From the NCBI RefSeq assembly GCF_001418655.1, contig NZ_LIQZ01000010.1, positions 1 through 64,000 on the forward strand: a stretch of 64,000 bases of DNA, read 5' to 3'. Made by a program: the position numbers and the translations under genes. The DNA comes from Streptomyces phaeochromogenes (GTDB lineage: Bacteria > Actinomycetota > Actinomycetes > Streptomycetales > Streptomycetaceae). This document shows positions 31,951 through 40,984 of this stretch, piece after piece (the first letter of the stretch is position 1; each line of letters opens with the position of its first letter). Under the pieces are notes generated by a model. It was not told the origin of the DNA. It saw only the letters and a program-made list of their open reading frames with translations, and ran no database searches.

Positions 31951-33348
31951 TCAGACGGTATGGGCGTCCTCGGCGCGGGCGGACGCCTTCGCGTCGGCTG
32001 CCTCGGCACCGTCGGTTCCCTCCACGTCCGCGAGGTCGCGGTGCCGGGTCTCCTTCGCCACGCCCACCGCGATCAGTGTCAGCACGACCGCCCCGATCAC
32101 GTACAGGGCGATGGGTGTGGAGCTGTCGTAGTCCGCGAGGAGCGCGGTCGCGATGAGCGGTGCGGGCGCGCCCGCGGCGACCGACGCGAACTGCGCGCCG
32201 ATCGAAGCGCCGGAGTAGCGCATGCGGGTCGCGAACATCTCCGAGAAGAAGGCGGCCTGCGGCGCGTACATGGCTCCGTGCAGGACCAGGCCCACGGTCA
32301 CGGCGAGGATCAGGTTCCCGAAGGTCCCGGTGTCGATGAGCGAGAAGAACGGGAACATCCACAGACCGATACCGGCCGCGCCCAGCAGATACACCGGCCG
32401 ACGGCCCACGCGGTCGGACAGGGCGCCCCACAGCGGGATGACGGCGAAGTGGACGGCGGACGCGATGAGCACCGCGTTCAGCGCGGTCTGCTTGGACAGA
32501 CCGGCCGAGGTGGTGGCGTACACGAGGATGAAGGCGGTGATCACGTAGTAGCTGATGTTCTCCGCCATGCGCGCGCCCATGGCGATCAGGACGTCCCGCC
32601 AGTGGTGGCGAAGCACGGACACCAGCGGCAGCTTCTCGGCGGCACCGCCCTGGGTCGCCTTGCGTGCCTCGGCCTGGGCGAGGGCCGCCTTGAAGACGGG
32701 TGATTCATCGACAGACAGACGAATCCACAAACCGACGATCACCAGCACACCCGACAGCAGGAACGGAATGCGCCAGCCCCAGGAGGTGAAGGCGGCGTCC
32801 GACAGCACGGCGGTCAGCAGCGACAGCACGCCCGTCGCCAGCAACTGCCCGGCGGGCGCCCCGGTCTGCGGCCACGAGGCCCAGAACCCCCGCCGCCGCG
32901 CGTCCCCGTGCTCCGACACGAGCAGCACCGCGCCGCCCCACTCCCCGCCCAGCGCGAAGCCCTGCACCAGGCGCAGCACGGTCAGCAGCACCGGCGCCGC
33001 CGTGCCGACGGTCGCGTGCGTGGGCAGCAGCCCGATCGCGAAGGTCGCCCCGCCCATCAGCAGCAGACTCAGGACCAGCAGCTTCTTGCGCCCGAGCCGG
33101 TCGCCGTAGTGCCCGAAGACAAGCGCCCCGAGCGGCCTCGCGGCGAAGCCCACCGCGTACGTCAGGAACGACAGCAGCGTGCCGACGAGCGGGTCGGAGT
33201 CCGGGAAGAAGACCTTGTTGAAGACGAGCGCGGCGGCGGATCCGTACAGGAAGAAGTCGTACCACTCGATGGTGGTGCCGATGAGGCTCGCGGCGACGAT
33301 GCGCTTGAGGCTGGCGGTGGGTGGGGGAGCGGTTGCGGGGGAGGACAT
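31951..33348 (-). CDS. MHS-family major facilitator transporter
   Basis: A 465-residue, 12-helix transporter. The opening ASLIGTTIEWYDFFLYGSAAALVF and the loop FGHYGDRLGRKK are diagnostic of the metabolite:H+ symporter group (ShiA/ProP/KgtP-like), and QGFALGGEWGGAVLLVSEH is the conserved helix-5 region. Substrates of the group are organic acids, betaines or aromatic acids. The ATG at 33348 (MSSPATAPPP) has GGAAGTGG upstream; a GTG at 33396 is an alternative. Confidence 0.9.
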   Translation of the reverse strand: MSSPATAPPPTASLKRIVAASLIGTTIEWYDFFLYGSAAALVFNKVFFPDSDPLVGTLLSFLTYAVGFAARPLGALVFGHYGDRLGRKKLLVLSLLLMGGATFAIGLLPTHATVGTAAPVLLTVLRLVQGFALGGEWGGAVLLVSEHGDARRRGFWASWPQTGAPAGQLLATGVLSLLTAVLSDAAFTSWGWRIPFLLSGVLVIVGLWIRLSVDESPVFKAALAQAEARKATQGGAAEKLPLVSVLRHHWRDVLIAMGARMAENISYYVITAFILVYATTSAGLSKQTALNAVLIASAVHFAVIPLWGALSDRVGRRPVYLLGAAGIGLWMFPFFSLIDTGTFGNLILAVTVGLVLHGAMYAPQAAFFSEMFATRMRYSGASIGAQFASVAAGAPAPLIATALLADYDSSTPIALYVIGAVVLTLIAVGVAKETRHRDLADVEGTDGAEAADAKASARAEDAHTV

Positions 33349-33430
33349 CGGCACCACTTCCAAGTGGTCGGCGGGGACGTTTTCGTGTCGCCACACCGTA
33401 GGAAGGCGCAGGTCAGCGGCACATGTGGTG

Positions 33431-33480
33431 GGACACCATAGTTCTGGGTGTGGGCATGAGTGTGGCCACCATGGGGACTC
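33431..33480. repeat. Left copy of degenerate ~48-bp direct repeat
   Basis: Contains CACCATAGTTCTG (33434-33446), which is identical at 35444-35456. About 35 of 48 positions match over the whole repeat. Read on the minus strand both copies encode PHGxxTHxxTQNYG, so they look like remnants of the same coding sequence. Confidence 0.55.
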
Positions 33481-33823
33481 TGCCAGGGGCTACGTCTGGG
33501 CCACGAAGTGGGATGTCCAAGTTGTACTGTTCGGGCGCACCTCGCCGTATGCAGAGCGCTTCTCCGAAGTGGACGGCTGCCCCGGATTTGGGCTTAGCAA
33601 CGGGTCTGCCATGGGGCGACGGTGGCGTCAGCTGGTACCAGCAGGTTCATCGCCTGCTGGTGGTACATGCGAGGCATCTGGTCTGACCTGCGGAAACAGG
33701 CCTGTTGGTGCCTTCGGGCAGCGACTTGGCCTGGAAATGGCCCGGAGTGTGGCCGTGTACCTGCACCCCAGGGCGCGGAAAGTGCTCTTTCGCCTAAACG
33801 GCCCGCTGTCCCAACTGAAGTTG

Positions 33824-33841
33824 CCTCCGCTTGAGCGGAGG
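33824..33841. promoter_or_regulatory. Inverted repeat of unknown role
   Basis: CCTCCGCT-TG-AGCGGAGG, perfect 8-bp arms with a 2-base centre, about 140 bp before the oxidoreductase ATG. The short centre favours a protein-binding site over a terminator. Confidence 0.4.
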
Positions 33842-33981
33842 TGAAGCGACGAGGGTGGCGGCAGTGTTGGGAAGACAACCCCGTCCCTGAGCCGTTGAAT
33901 GCGATGGCACGGTCGGTGTGTGACATCCGGCGTGTGGCCCGTCCAAGGCTTGTCCGAACGAGGGAATGCGGTGATCACGCG

Positions 33982-34899
33982 ATGAAGGCGGTGCGGTTCC
34001 ACGAGTACGGCGGGATTGATGTGCTGAGGGTGGAGGAGGTGGAGCGGCCGACGCCCGGCCCCGGACAGGTGCTGGTCGAGGTCCGCGCGGCCGGGATCCA
34101 GCCGGGCGAGGTGATGATCCGCGAGGGCGCGCGTCACGGACGCTGGCCGGCTACGTTCCCCTCCGGGCAGGGCAGTGATCTGGCCGGTGTCGTGGTGGAG
34201 GTCGGCCCGCAGGTGCGCGGCTTCGCGGTGGGCGATGAGGTATTGGGGTTCACCCACGATAGGGCGAGCCATGCGGAGTTCGTCGCGGTCGACGACGTGG
34301 ACGTGGTTTCGCGTCCGCCGGGGCTGTCCTGGGATGTGGCGGGTTCGTTGTACGTGGCCGGCACAACTGCATACGCCTGCGTGTTCGCGGTGGATCCCGG
34401 GCCGGCGGACACAGTCGTGGTGTCCGGTGCGGCGGGCGGCGTCGGGTCTTTCGCCGTGCAGCTCGCGCGCCGGCGCGGAGCCACGGTGATCGGGCTGGCG
34501 AGCGAGGGGAACCATGCCTGGTTGAAGCAGCGCGGTGTCGTCCCGGTCGCGTACGGGGAGGGCGTGGCCGAACGGATCCGGGAGGCTTCCGGTGGGAACG
34601 TCGACGCGTTCATCGATACGTTCGGCGACGGCTACGTGGAGCTGGCAGTGGAGTTGGGTGTGCGGCCCGAGCGGATCAACACCATCCGCGATTGGCAGGC
34701 CGCGGCCAGGGTTGGGGCGCAAACCTACGGAGAAGGCGCGGCGGCATGCGCGGTAGTGCTCGGCGAGCTGGCCCGGCTTGCCACACGCGGTGAGCTGGAG
34801 GTGTCGATCGCCCGCACCTACCCGCTGGAGCGGGTGCGAGACGCGTTCCGTGAGCTGGAACGGGGACACACCCACGGCAAGATCGTGCTCCGCCCGTAG
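33982..34899 (+). CDS. NADP-dependent quinone oxidoreductase-like protein (MDR family)
   Basis: A 305-residue zinc-independent medium-chain dehydrogenase/reductase. MKAVRFHEYGGIDVLRVEEV is the standard opening of quinone oxidoreductases, and SGAAGGVGSFAVQLARRRGATVIG is the NADP-binding AAGGVG motif. No catalytic or structural zinc cysteines are present. It likely reduces quinones or enones with NADPH. The ATG at 33982 is chosen by family alignment although the frame is open upstream to 33841. It sits alone between decayed sequences, flanked by the degenerate direct repeats, so it may have been acquired. Confidence 0.88.
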   Translation: MKAVRFHEYGGIDVLRVEEVERPTPGPGQVLVEVRAAGIQPGEVMIREGARHGRWPATFPSGQGSDLAGVVVEVGPQVRGFAVGDEVLGFTHDRASHAEFVAVDDVDVVSRPPGLSWDVAGSLYVAGTTAYACVFAVDPGPADTVVVSGAAGGVGSFAVQLARRRGATVIGLASEGNHAWLKQRGVVPVAYGEGVAERIREASGGNVDAFIDTFGDGYVELAVELGVRPERINTIRDWQAAARVGAQTYGEGAAACAVVLGELARLATRGELEVSIARTYPLERVRDAFRELERGHTHGKIVLRP

Positions 34900-34942
34900 C
34901 TCGGGTCGGCCGAGGCGACTATCGGCCTGGTATCCCGGAACA

Positions 34943-35347
34943 TCAACGCAGTGTCACCGCTGGCGGCCAGACGGCTCCCCGTCGAGAGGCCGCCGGCGGC
35001 GAATCACAACTGGCCACAAACAGTCGTCCGTTGCTGATCTGTCCGGAGAGTCGCGCTCGCGCTCCCACGCTACGCGAGTGGCCGGCCGGCAGTCCTGGCT
35101 GTGCCCAGAGCCGCGTGGTGCAGTCGTCGCTGGATGTGGGGAGCAGATGTCCGTCGGGGTGGAACGCTGCGTGGGTGATGCCGTCTGCATGGCCGGTGAG
35201 CGGCTCGACGACCGACTGGCCGGTTAGGTAGAGCGGCAGCGCGTTGGAGATGCCCAAGGGGGGGCTGGCTGCATCGGCGACTTCCGCGATGTGAATACGG
35301 TCTGTGCCCGTTGGCCGAGCCTGGCTGGAGCGTCGCAGGGTGCGCAC
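34943..35347 (-). pseudogene. WD40-repeat protein fragment
   Basis: A 134-codon frame contains one recognisable WD40 unit, from VEPLTGHADGITHAAFHPDG to TTRLWAQ, with the GH, D-x-V/I, PDG and xRLW landmarks in order. The flanking residues do not continue the repeat pattern, and the C-terminal part (after about 35090) is low-quality coding sequence. Intact bacterial WD40 proteins have seven or more repeats, often attached to a kinase or NACHT/peptidase domain, so this is a leftover fragment of a larger gene. Confidence 0.6.
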
Positions 35348-35440
35348 GGGATCGCCGGGTGGGTCTCTACCGGCACGCGGAGATTCCGGTGCCGACTCGA
35401 ACGCGCGAGATCAGCGAAAACCCCAGGTCCTAGCTTTGTT

Positions 35441-35490
35441 CGGCACCATAGTTCTGCGTGAAGAAGTGCGTGCGAGCACCATGAGGACAC
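35441..35490. repeat. Right copy of degenerate ~48-bp direct repeat
   Basis: Same element as 33431-33480, about 2.0 kb away and in the same orientation. The perfect core CACCATAGTTCTG is at 35444-35456. Confidence 0.55.
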
Positions 35491-35784
35491 CGCAGCCTCA
35501 CCGCGCCGGCTCCTGACGATCCGTCCCGTTGTCGGCGAGAGCCGTTACTGGCGGGAAACAGAAGCCGGTTGGGCACGAAACATGTATCGCTCAGGTTTGT
35601 CCGTATCTGCGAGGGCGTCGTCCTGCGCGTGACATCGGGAGGGCCGTGAGCGTGGCACCCCATTCATCGGCTCTCCTGCCCGGCACCGGACGTCCGCGTG
35701 GGCGCCGCGCTCCAGCTCGCGTCCGTCGATCGCCATCCGGCAGGGCTCCCGTGCGGGTGGACCGGTCCGCCCGGTGTCTGCCCC

Positions 35785-36306
35785 GTGCATGAGGTGCTGT
35801 GGGTGACGGGGCTGGTGGGAGGAGTGCTGTGCCTCACCAGTCATCTCCCGTCTCCCGTGCGGCAGTGGCTGCCGCAGGCCGTCGCGCCGGCGGCCATGCT
35901 GGCGATGGCTCCTGGAGCGGGAGGCCGGGCGCCATTGGTGGCCGGGACCGCCGCGCTCGTCGTTGCCTGTCTGTGGCAGCTGCGAGCGGGGTGTGCGTGC
36001 CGCAGGTCCGTCGAGTCGGTGAACCTGGCCGCGATGGCACTGCTGACGGCGGCTGCGGCGGTCGTAGAACAAAGCCACCACGGCAGGGACGGTTCCGTCG
36101 GCCTCGCGTCGGCCCAAGTCGCGTTGTGGCAGGTGTTGTTCTCCGTCGCGTGCTGGAGCGTGGCCCGGGCTGGTGTGGCGCTCGTCCGGCAGGCGTGGCC
36201 ACCCCGGACCGCCGCACATTCTCCGGGCAGGCGTGCGCTCCTGCTCGGAGAGGTGGGCGGCGGGCTCATGGTCACCGCCATGGCCGTCATGCTCGGCCTG
36301 CCCTGA
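35785..36306 (+). CDS. Small multi-pass membrane protein, unrecognised
   Basis: A 173-residue hydrophobic protein with about five predicted helices (VLWVTGLVGGVLCLTSHL, VAPAAMLAMAPGAGG, APLVAGTAALVVACLWQL, LAAMALLTAAAAVVEQ, MVTAMAVMLGLP) and a cysteine pair in RAGCACRRSVE. I do not recognise the family; DUF5134-type actinobacterial membrane proteins are similar in size and layout. The GTG at 35785 is a guess; the frame extends to 35698 with less convincing sequence. Codon usage has the expected high third-position GC. Confidence 0.5.
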   Translation: MHEVLWVTGLVGGVLCLTSHLPSPVRQWLPQAVAPAAMLAMAPGAGGRAPLVAGTAALVVACLWQLRAGCACRRSVESVNLAAMALLTAAAAVVEQSHHGRDGSVGLASAQVALWQVLFSVACWSVARAGVALVRQAWPPRTAAHSPGRRALLLGEVGGGLMVTAMAVMLGLP

Positions 36307-36429
36307 CGGCCCTGACGGTGCGGGAAGTGCGTCCGCCCTGAAGTCACGGGCGCCGAGGCGGAGTTGAGGGAGGAGGGCCCCGGTCGGGGAAGCCCGCACT
36401 GCGGCCCCGAGGGATTCGGCCCTGTTGCT

Positions 36430-36473
36430 TTGGATCTCGATGTGTAAGGATTGGATCCACAGATTGGATCCAA
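36430..36473. promoter_or_regulatory. VanO-like operator cluster of the Rieske operon
   Basis: Three boxes: TTGGATCTCG (36430), TTGGATCCAC (36451, 21 bp on) and the perfect palindrome TTGGATCCAA (36464). They lie 31-74 bp before the Rieske start. Equivalent 21-bp-spaced pairs occur at 44544/44565 and 46673/46694, pointing to one shared regulator, most likely the GntR protein encoded at 43686-44453. Confidence 0.75.
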
Positions 36474-36503
36474 GTAACACTGAATCGGATGCATGAGGTA
36501 GCG

Positions 36504-37916
36504 ATGCTGAGACGCGAGGACAACGAGCGCGCTACGCGCACCGGCCCGGGCACCCCCCTCGGACAACTCATGCGCGCCTACTGGCAGCCCGTCGCCCTCG
36601 TCTCGGAGATGTCCGACGAACGACCGGTCAAGGCGATCCGGATCATGAGCGAGGACCTGGTCCTCTTCCGGCGGGACGACGACTCCGCACCCGGCCTCCC
36701 CGTACCGGACGCCGACAGGATGGAACGCCCTCAGGGCTCAGCCGAGGCCGGGCCCGGGTCCGGCGCGTGGGGCCTGGTCGGCCGGTACTGCGCGCACCGG
36801 GGCGTCGACCTCTCCTACGGACGCCGGGAGAACGGCGGACTGCGATGCCTCTACCACGGGTGGCTGTACGGCCCGGACGGCCGCTGCCTGGAGCAGCCCG
36901 CGGAACCCGAGCACAGCAACTTCGCCGCCAAGGTGCGTATCCCGAGCTACCCCTGCGTGGAGCGCAACGGCATCGTCTTCGCCTACCTCGGCACCGGCGA
37001 CCCGCCGCCCTTCCCGGCGTACGACTGCTTCCGCGCTCCCGAGGAGTACACCTTCGCCTTCAAGGGCTGGTGGGAGTGCAACTGGCTGCAGGGCGTGGAA
37101 GGCGGGATCGATCCGAGCCACGTCTCCTTCCTGCACCGCTTCGTCGGCGAGGACCCGCGCGAGGTGTACGGGCAGCAGTTCAGCGAGGAGGTGGAGGGCA
37201 CCGGGAAGAAGCTCTCCGAACTGGTCGGCGACAACTTCCGGCCGGACATCGAGGTGGAGAGCGCCGAGCACGGCCTGCGGGTCTTCGCGCTGCGTGAACT
37301 CACCGAGGACGTCAGGCACGTACGGATCACCAACCTGGTGTTCCCCAACGCCTTCGTGGTGCCCTTCGGCAACGGCAAGGTCTTCTGTCAGTGGCACGTC
37401 CCGATCGACGACGAGAACCACTACTGGTTCATGATCCTCTACGACTTCGAAGAGGTCACCGACAAGGACACGTTGCTGGCGCAGCGCCTCGCGGAGGTCT
37501 CGCTCCCCGACTACAGGCCGCTGCGCAACCGCTCGAACGACTGGGGCTTCGATCCCAAGGAGCAGCGGGAACTCACGTACACCGGCATGGGGTTGGACAT
37601 CAACGTCCATGACCAGTGGGCGGTGGAGAGCATGGGGCCCGTGCAGGACCGGACCGTCGAGCGGCTCGGTGTCTCGGACCGTGCCGTGACCGCCAACCGC
37701 AGACTCCTGCTCAAGGCGATCACCTCGTTCGAGAGCGGAAATCCGGTGCCCGGGCTGCCGCTCGACGCGCGGGAGGCCGAGGAGCTGACCGGGCCCCTGG
37801 CCATCGACACCATCACGCCCACGGACGGCTGGGAAGAGGCCTGGCGGCAACGGGAGTCGGAGCGACGCGCGCGATCGCCGTGGGCCGGGCGGGAGGTGAC
37901 CGGTGCGCAGCGCTGA
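36504..37916 (+). CDS. Rieske non-heme iron oxygenase, alpha subunit
   Basis: A 470-residue oxygenase of the phthalate-dioxygenase-like group. The Rieske [2Fe-2S] ligands are C96, H98, C115 and H118 (YCAHRG, CLYHGW). The mononuclear iron site is in EGGIDPSHVSFLH, with H206 and H211 and the bridging D203. Such enzymes hydroxylate, demethylate or cleave aromatic or amine substrates using electrons from a reductase, which is not encoded nearby. The start at 36504 (MLRREDNERATRTGPGTP) matches the family's usual opening and has GAGG 5 bp upstream; an ATG at 36489 is open. It leads an operon with a GS-like ligase, ALDH and a fused aminotransferase/oxidase. Confidence 0.92.
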   Translation: MLRREDNERATRTGPGTPLGQLMRAYWQPVALVSEMSDERPVKAIRIMSEDLVLFRRDDDSAPGLPVPDADRMERPQGSAEAGPGSGAWGLVGRYCAHRGVDLSYGRRENGGLRCLYHGWLYGPDGRCLEQPAEPEHSNFAAKVRIPSYPCVERNGIVFAYLGTGDPPPFPAYDCFRAPEEYTFAFKGWWECNWLQGVEGGIDPSHVSFLHRFVGEDPREVYGQQFSEEVEGTGKKLSELVGDNFRPDIEVESAEHGLRVFALRELTEDVRHVRITNLVFPNAFVVPFGNGKVFCQWHVPIDDENHYWFMILYDFEEVTDKDTLLAQRLAEVSLPDYRPLRNRSNDWGFDPKEQRELTYTGMGLDINVHDQWAVESMGPVQDRTVERLGVSDRAVTANRRLLLKAITSFESGNPVPGLPLDAREAEELTGPLAIDTITPTDGWEEAWRQRESERRARSPWAGREVTGAQR

Positions 37917-39486
37917 CGAGCGGCCCCGGGCGCAGGGCGGCGACGGACCCGGCGCCCGCCCGCTGGCCTCCGCCGGAGCCGGCGGGTTCGTCGAGCGGCA
38001 CGGGCTGTGGGACGAGCGGCAGCACGTGGCCGCCGGGCAAGTCCGCCGGGTGATCGACGAACTCGGCCTGGACAAGGTGCGGTTCTCCTTCGCCGACCAG
38101 CACGGGGTGCTGCGAGGCAAGACCCTGACCCGGGAGGCGGTGCCCGGCGCACTGCGCTCGGGAGTCACCGCGCCGTCCTCCCTCCTGTTGAAGGACACCT
38201 CCGGCCGGACCGTCTTCCCCGTCTTCTCGGGCGGCGGTGGCTTGGCCGACGGGCGCTTCGCCGGGGCCGGCGACATCGTTCTGGTGCCGGACATGACGAC
38301 GTTCCGGGTACTGCCGTGGGCCGAGCGGACCGGCTGGATCCTGTGCGACCTCTACCACCCCGACGGCACCCCCGCGGCGTTCTGCTCGCGCGGTCTGCTG
38401 CGCGGCAGACTGGCCGCGCTGGCGGACGCGGGGTACGACCTCACGGTCGGTGTGGAGCTGGAGTTCCATGTGTACCGTCCCGCCGCGGACGGGTCCGTAC
38501 CGGTGGCCCCGGGTCGGCCGGGCGCACCCGGCCCGGCACCGGAGGTGGAGCCGCTGAGCAGCGGCTCGCAACTGCTGCACGAGGAGGGCCTGGACCGGCT
38601 CGACGACCTGGTGGATCTGCTGTACCGCGGGCTCACCGGGCTCGATCTGCCGTTGCGTTCCGTGGAGTTGGAGTTCGGGCCCAGCCAGCTGGAGCTGACC
38701 CTGGACGCGCGGGACGCGGCGCAGGCCGCGGACGACGCGCTGCTGGCTCGTTCGGCGGTGCGGCAGATCTGCCGCAGGAACGGTTACCACGCGACGTTCA
38801 TGTCGCGTCCCGCCACGGTGGAGACCGCGTCGAGCGGATGGCACCTGCACCAGTCGCTGCGCTCCCGGGCGAACGGAGAGGCCGCCTTCGACCCGACGCC
38901 CGATCCGGCGCCCGGCTCGGTGCCAACCGGCTCGGCGCCCGGCTCGGTGTCCGACTCCGCGCCGGGGGAGCCGCTGTCCCCGGTGGGCCGGCACTACCTC
39001 GCCGGGCTGCTGGAACACGCGCCCGCCGCCACCGTCTTCACCACGCCGACCGTCAACGGCTACAAGCGGTACCTGCCGATGTCCCTGGCTCCCGACCGGG
39101 TGGTGTGGGGCATCGACAACAAGGGCGCCATGGTGCGCGTCGTCGGCGCCCAGGGTGAAGGCGGCGCCCGACTGGAGAACAGATCCGGCGAACCGGCGGC
39201 GAACCCGTACCTCTACATCGCCTCGCAGGTGGTCAGCGGGATGGACGGGATGGCCCGGCGGCTCGACCCCGGCCCGCCGACCACCGACCCGTACGACGCC
39301 GGAGCCCGCGGTCTGCCCGGCTCGCTCGACCAGGCGCTGAACGCGCTCGACGCGGACCCGGTCTTCGCCAAGGCGCTCGGCCAGGACGTCGTCTCCTGGT
39401 TCACCACGATCAAACGCGCGGAGTTCGCGCGCTATCTGGCGCACGTCTCGGACTGGGAGCAACGCGAGTACTTCGACCTCGTCTGA
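37903..39486 (+). CDS. Glutamine synthetase-family ligase (gamma-glutamylamide synthetase-like)
   Basis: A 527-residue member of the GS superfamily. LTVGVELEFHVY carries the metal-binding ExE pair, SSGWHLHQSLRS the conserved histidine and RLENRSGEPAANPYLYIASQ the ADP/glutamate arginine region. True GlnA features such as the Asp50' ammonium latch are not clear, and an insert after residue ~190 (PGRPGAPGPAPEVEPLSSG) is unusual. In amine catabolism such proteins ligate glutamate to an amine (PuuA, GlnA3; AtdA1/TdnQ in aniline degradation). The GTG start overlaps the Rieske stop by 14 bp, so the pair is coupled. The combination recalls aniline-type pathways. Confidence 0.87.
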   Translation: MRSADERPRAQGGDGPGARPLASAGAGGFVERHGLWDERQHVAAGQVRRVIDELGLDKVRFSFADQHGVLRGKTLTREAVPGALRSGVTAPSSLLLKDTSGRTVFPVFSGGGGLADGRFAGAGDIVLVPDMTTFRVLPWAERTGWILCDLYHPDGTPAAFCSRGLLRGRLAALADAGYDLTVGVELEFHVYRPAADGSVPVAPGRPGAPGPAPEVEPLSSGSQLLHEEGLDRLDDLVDLLYRGLTGLDLPLRSVELEFGPSQLELTLDARDAAQAADDALLARSAVRQICRRNGYHATFMSRPATVETASSGWHLHQSLRSRANGEAAFDPTPDPAPGSVPTGSAPGSVSDSAPGEPLSPVGRHYLAGLLEHAPAATVFTTPTVNGYKRYLPMSLAPDRVVWGIDNKGAMVRVVGAQGEGGARLENRSGEPAANPYLYIASQVVSGMDGMARRLDPGPPTTDPYDAGARGLPGSLDQALNALDADPVFAKALGQDVVSWFTTIKRAEFARYLAHVSDWEQREYFDLV

Positions 39487-39532
39487 CCGCACCCCGGCCC
39501 CCACGGCCGGCCCACACCTCACGGAAGACGCC

Positions 39533-40984
39533 ATGACCACGTTCAAGGCCCAACCCGCGCCGCTGGAACCCTTCCTCGTCGACGGCCGGTGGATCGCCCC
39601 CGGCGACCGCCGGACGTTCCCCGTCGTCGATCCCGCCTCGGAAACCGTCCTGAGCCGCGTCGCACAGGCCACGCCCCAGGATGTCGACGACGCCGTGGCC
39701 GCCGCCGCCCGGGCGCACGAGGACGGCCGTTGGCACGGTCTGCCGGTCGCTGAGCGGAGCCGGGTGCTGCACCGGATCGCCGAACTGATCGAGGAGCACG
39801 CCGAGGAACTGGCGGTGCTGGAGACCCGCGACAACGGCAAACCCGTCGAACGCTCGCGCGCCGACACCGCGATGAGCGCCAGGACGTTCCGTCACTTCGC
39901 GGGCGCCCCCGCCCGGCTGACCGGCACGGTCGTGCCCCTGGACCCGGGACACCACGTCTACACGGTGCCCGAGCCCGTCGGGGTGGCCGCGCTGATCCTG
40001 CCGTGGAACTTCCCCATCATGACCGGCTGCTTCAAGCTGGCCCCCGCTCTCGCCGCGGGCTGCACCGTCGTGGTCAAGCCCGCCGAACAGACCCCGCTGA
40101 CCATGCTCCGCGTCGCCGCCCTGTGCGAAGAGGCGGGCCTGCCGGCAGGAGTGCTCAACGTACTCACCGGCGACGGCGAGGTGGGCGCCGCGCTCACCGC
40201 GCACCCGGGGGTGGCCAAGGTGTCCTTCACCGGCTCCACCGAGGTCGGCCGGCTGGTGATGGGCTCCGCCGCTCCCACGGTCAAGCGCCTCACCCTGGAA
40301 CTCGGAGGCAAGAGCCCCAACATCGTCTTCGCCGACGCCGACCTGGACGCCGCCGTCGTCACCGCCATGCGGGCCGCCTTCGGCCACTCCGGGCAGATGT
40401 GCACGGCCGGCAGCAGGCTGCTGGTCCAGCGCTCCGTCCTGGCGGAGATGGAGGAGCGCCTGGCCGACGCGGTGCGCAAGGTCCCCGTCGGCAACGGCAT
40501 GGACGGCGGGATCACCGTCGGTCCGCTGGTCTCGGAGGAACAGCGCACCCAGGTCCTGTCGTACGTCGAGGCCGGTGTCGCCGAGGGCGCGAAACTGGTG
40601 ACCGGCGGCCAAGTACCGGACCGGCCGGGCTACTTCGTCGAACCCGCGCTGTTCACGGACGTCACCAACAGCATGCGGATCGCCCGCGAGGAGATCTTCG
40701 GCCCCGTGCTGGGAGTGATCCCCTTCGAGGACGACGACGAAGCCGTCGCCATCGGCAACGACACCTCCTACGGGCTCGCCGCCGGAGTCTGGACCAGGGA
40801 CCTCTCCCGCGCCCACCGCATGGCCGCGCGGCTGCGCGCCGGAACGGTGTGGATCAACACCTACAACATCTTCGACCCGGCGCTGCCCTTCGGCGGATTC
40901 GGCGACTCGGGCCTGGGCCGGGACCTGGGCGACGACGCCCTGTACTCCTACTGCGAGCGAAAGGCGGTGGTCGTCGCCCTATGA
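39533..40984 (+). CDS. NAD(P)-dependent aldehyde dehydrogenase
   Basis: A 483-residue ALDH of normal length. The catalytic cysteine is in GHSGQMCTAGSRLLVQ, the general-base glutamate in TLELGGKSPNIVF, and the cofactor loop in FTGSTEVGRLVM. LPWNFPIM and the C-terminal NTYNIFDPALPFGGFGDSGLGRDLG are classical. It probably oxidises the aldehyde released by one of the island's oxidases, such as the FAD oxidase or the copper amine oxidase. GGAAG precedes the ATG. Its stop overlaps the next start as ATGA (40981-40984). Confidence 0.94.
   Translation: MTTFKAQPAPLEPFLVDGRWIAPGDRRTFPVVDPASETVLSRVAQATPQDVDDAVAAAARAHEDGRWHGLPVAERSRVLHRIAELIEEHAEELAVLETRDNGKPVERSRADTAMSARTFRHFAGAPARLTGTVVPLDPGHHVYTVPEPVGVAALILPWNFPIMTGCFKLAPALAAGCTVVVKPAEQTPLTMLRVAALCEEAGLPAGVLNVLTGDGEVGAALTAHPGVAKVSFTGSTEVGRLVMGSAAPTVKRLTLELGGKSPNIVFADADLDAAVVTAMRAAFGHSGQMCTAGSRLLVQRSVLAEMEERLADAVRKVPVGNGMDGGITVGPLVSEEQRTQVLSYVEAGVAEGAKLVTGGQVPDRPGYFVEPALFTDVTNSMRIAREEIFGPVLGVIPFEDDDEAVAIGNDTSYGLAAGVWTRDLSRAHRMAARLRAGTVWINTYNIFDPALPFGGFGDSGLGRDLGDDALYSYCERKAVVVAL

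Larger units (their letters stand above)
33349..33981. other. Gene-poor region with degenerate sequence
   Basis: About 630 bp with no convincing gene. It carries the left copy of a ~48-bp direct repeat (33431-33478) and an 8-bp-arm inverted repeat (33824-33841). Base composition is patchier than in the neighbours and short frames in all phases lack the usual third-position GC bias. It looks like decayed accessory DNA. Confidence 0.5.
34900..35784. other. Gene-poor region with remnants
   Basis: About 885 bp containing a WD40-repeat remnant (minus strand), the right copy of the degenerate direct repeat, and no intact gene. Short open frames here lack homology I can recognise. Confidence 0.5.

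Noticed and set aside
33841..33981. Extra N-terminal residues for the quinone oxidoreductase
   Set aside because: MKAVRFHEYGG is the family's normal beginning, and the upstream 47 residues are Arg-rich with no similarity to the family.
35545..36480. Minus-strand frame of about 311 codons
   Set aside because: It overlaps the membrane-protein gene antisense, has no recognisable motif, and is Arg/His-rich in the way of shadow frames.
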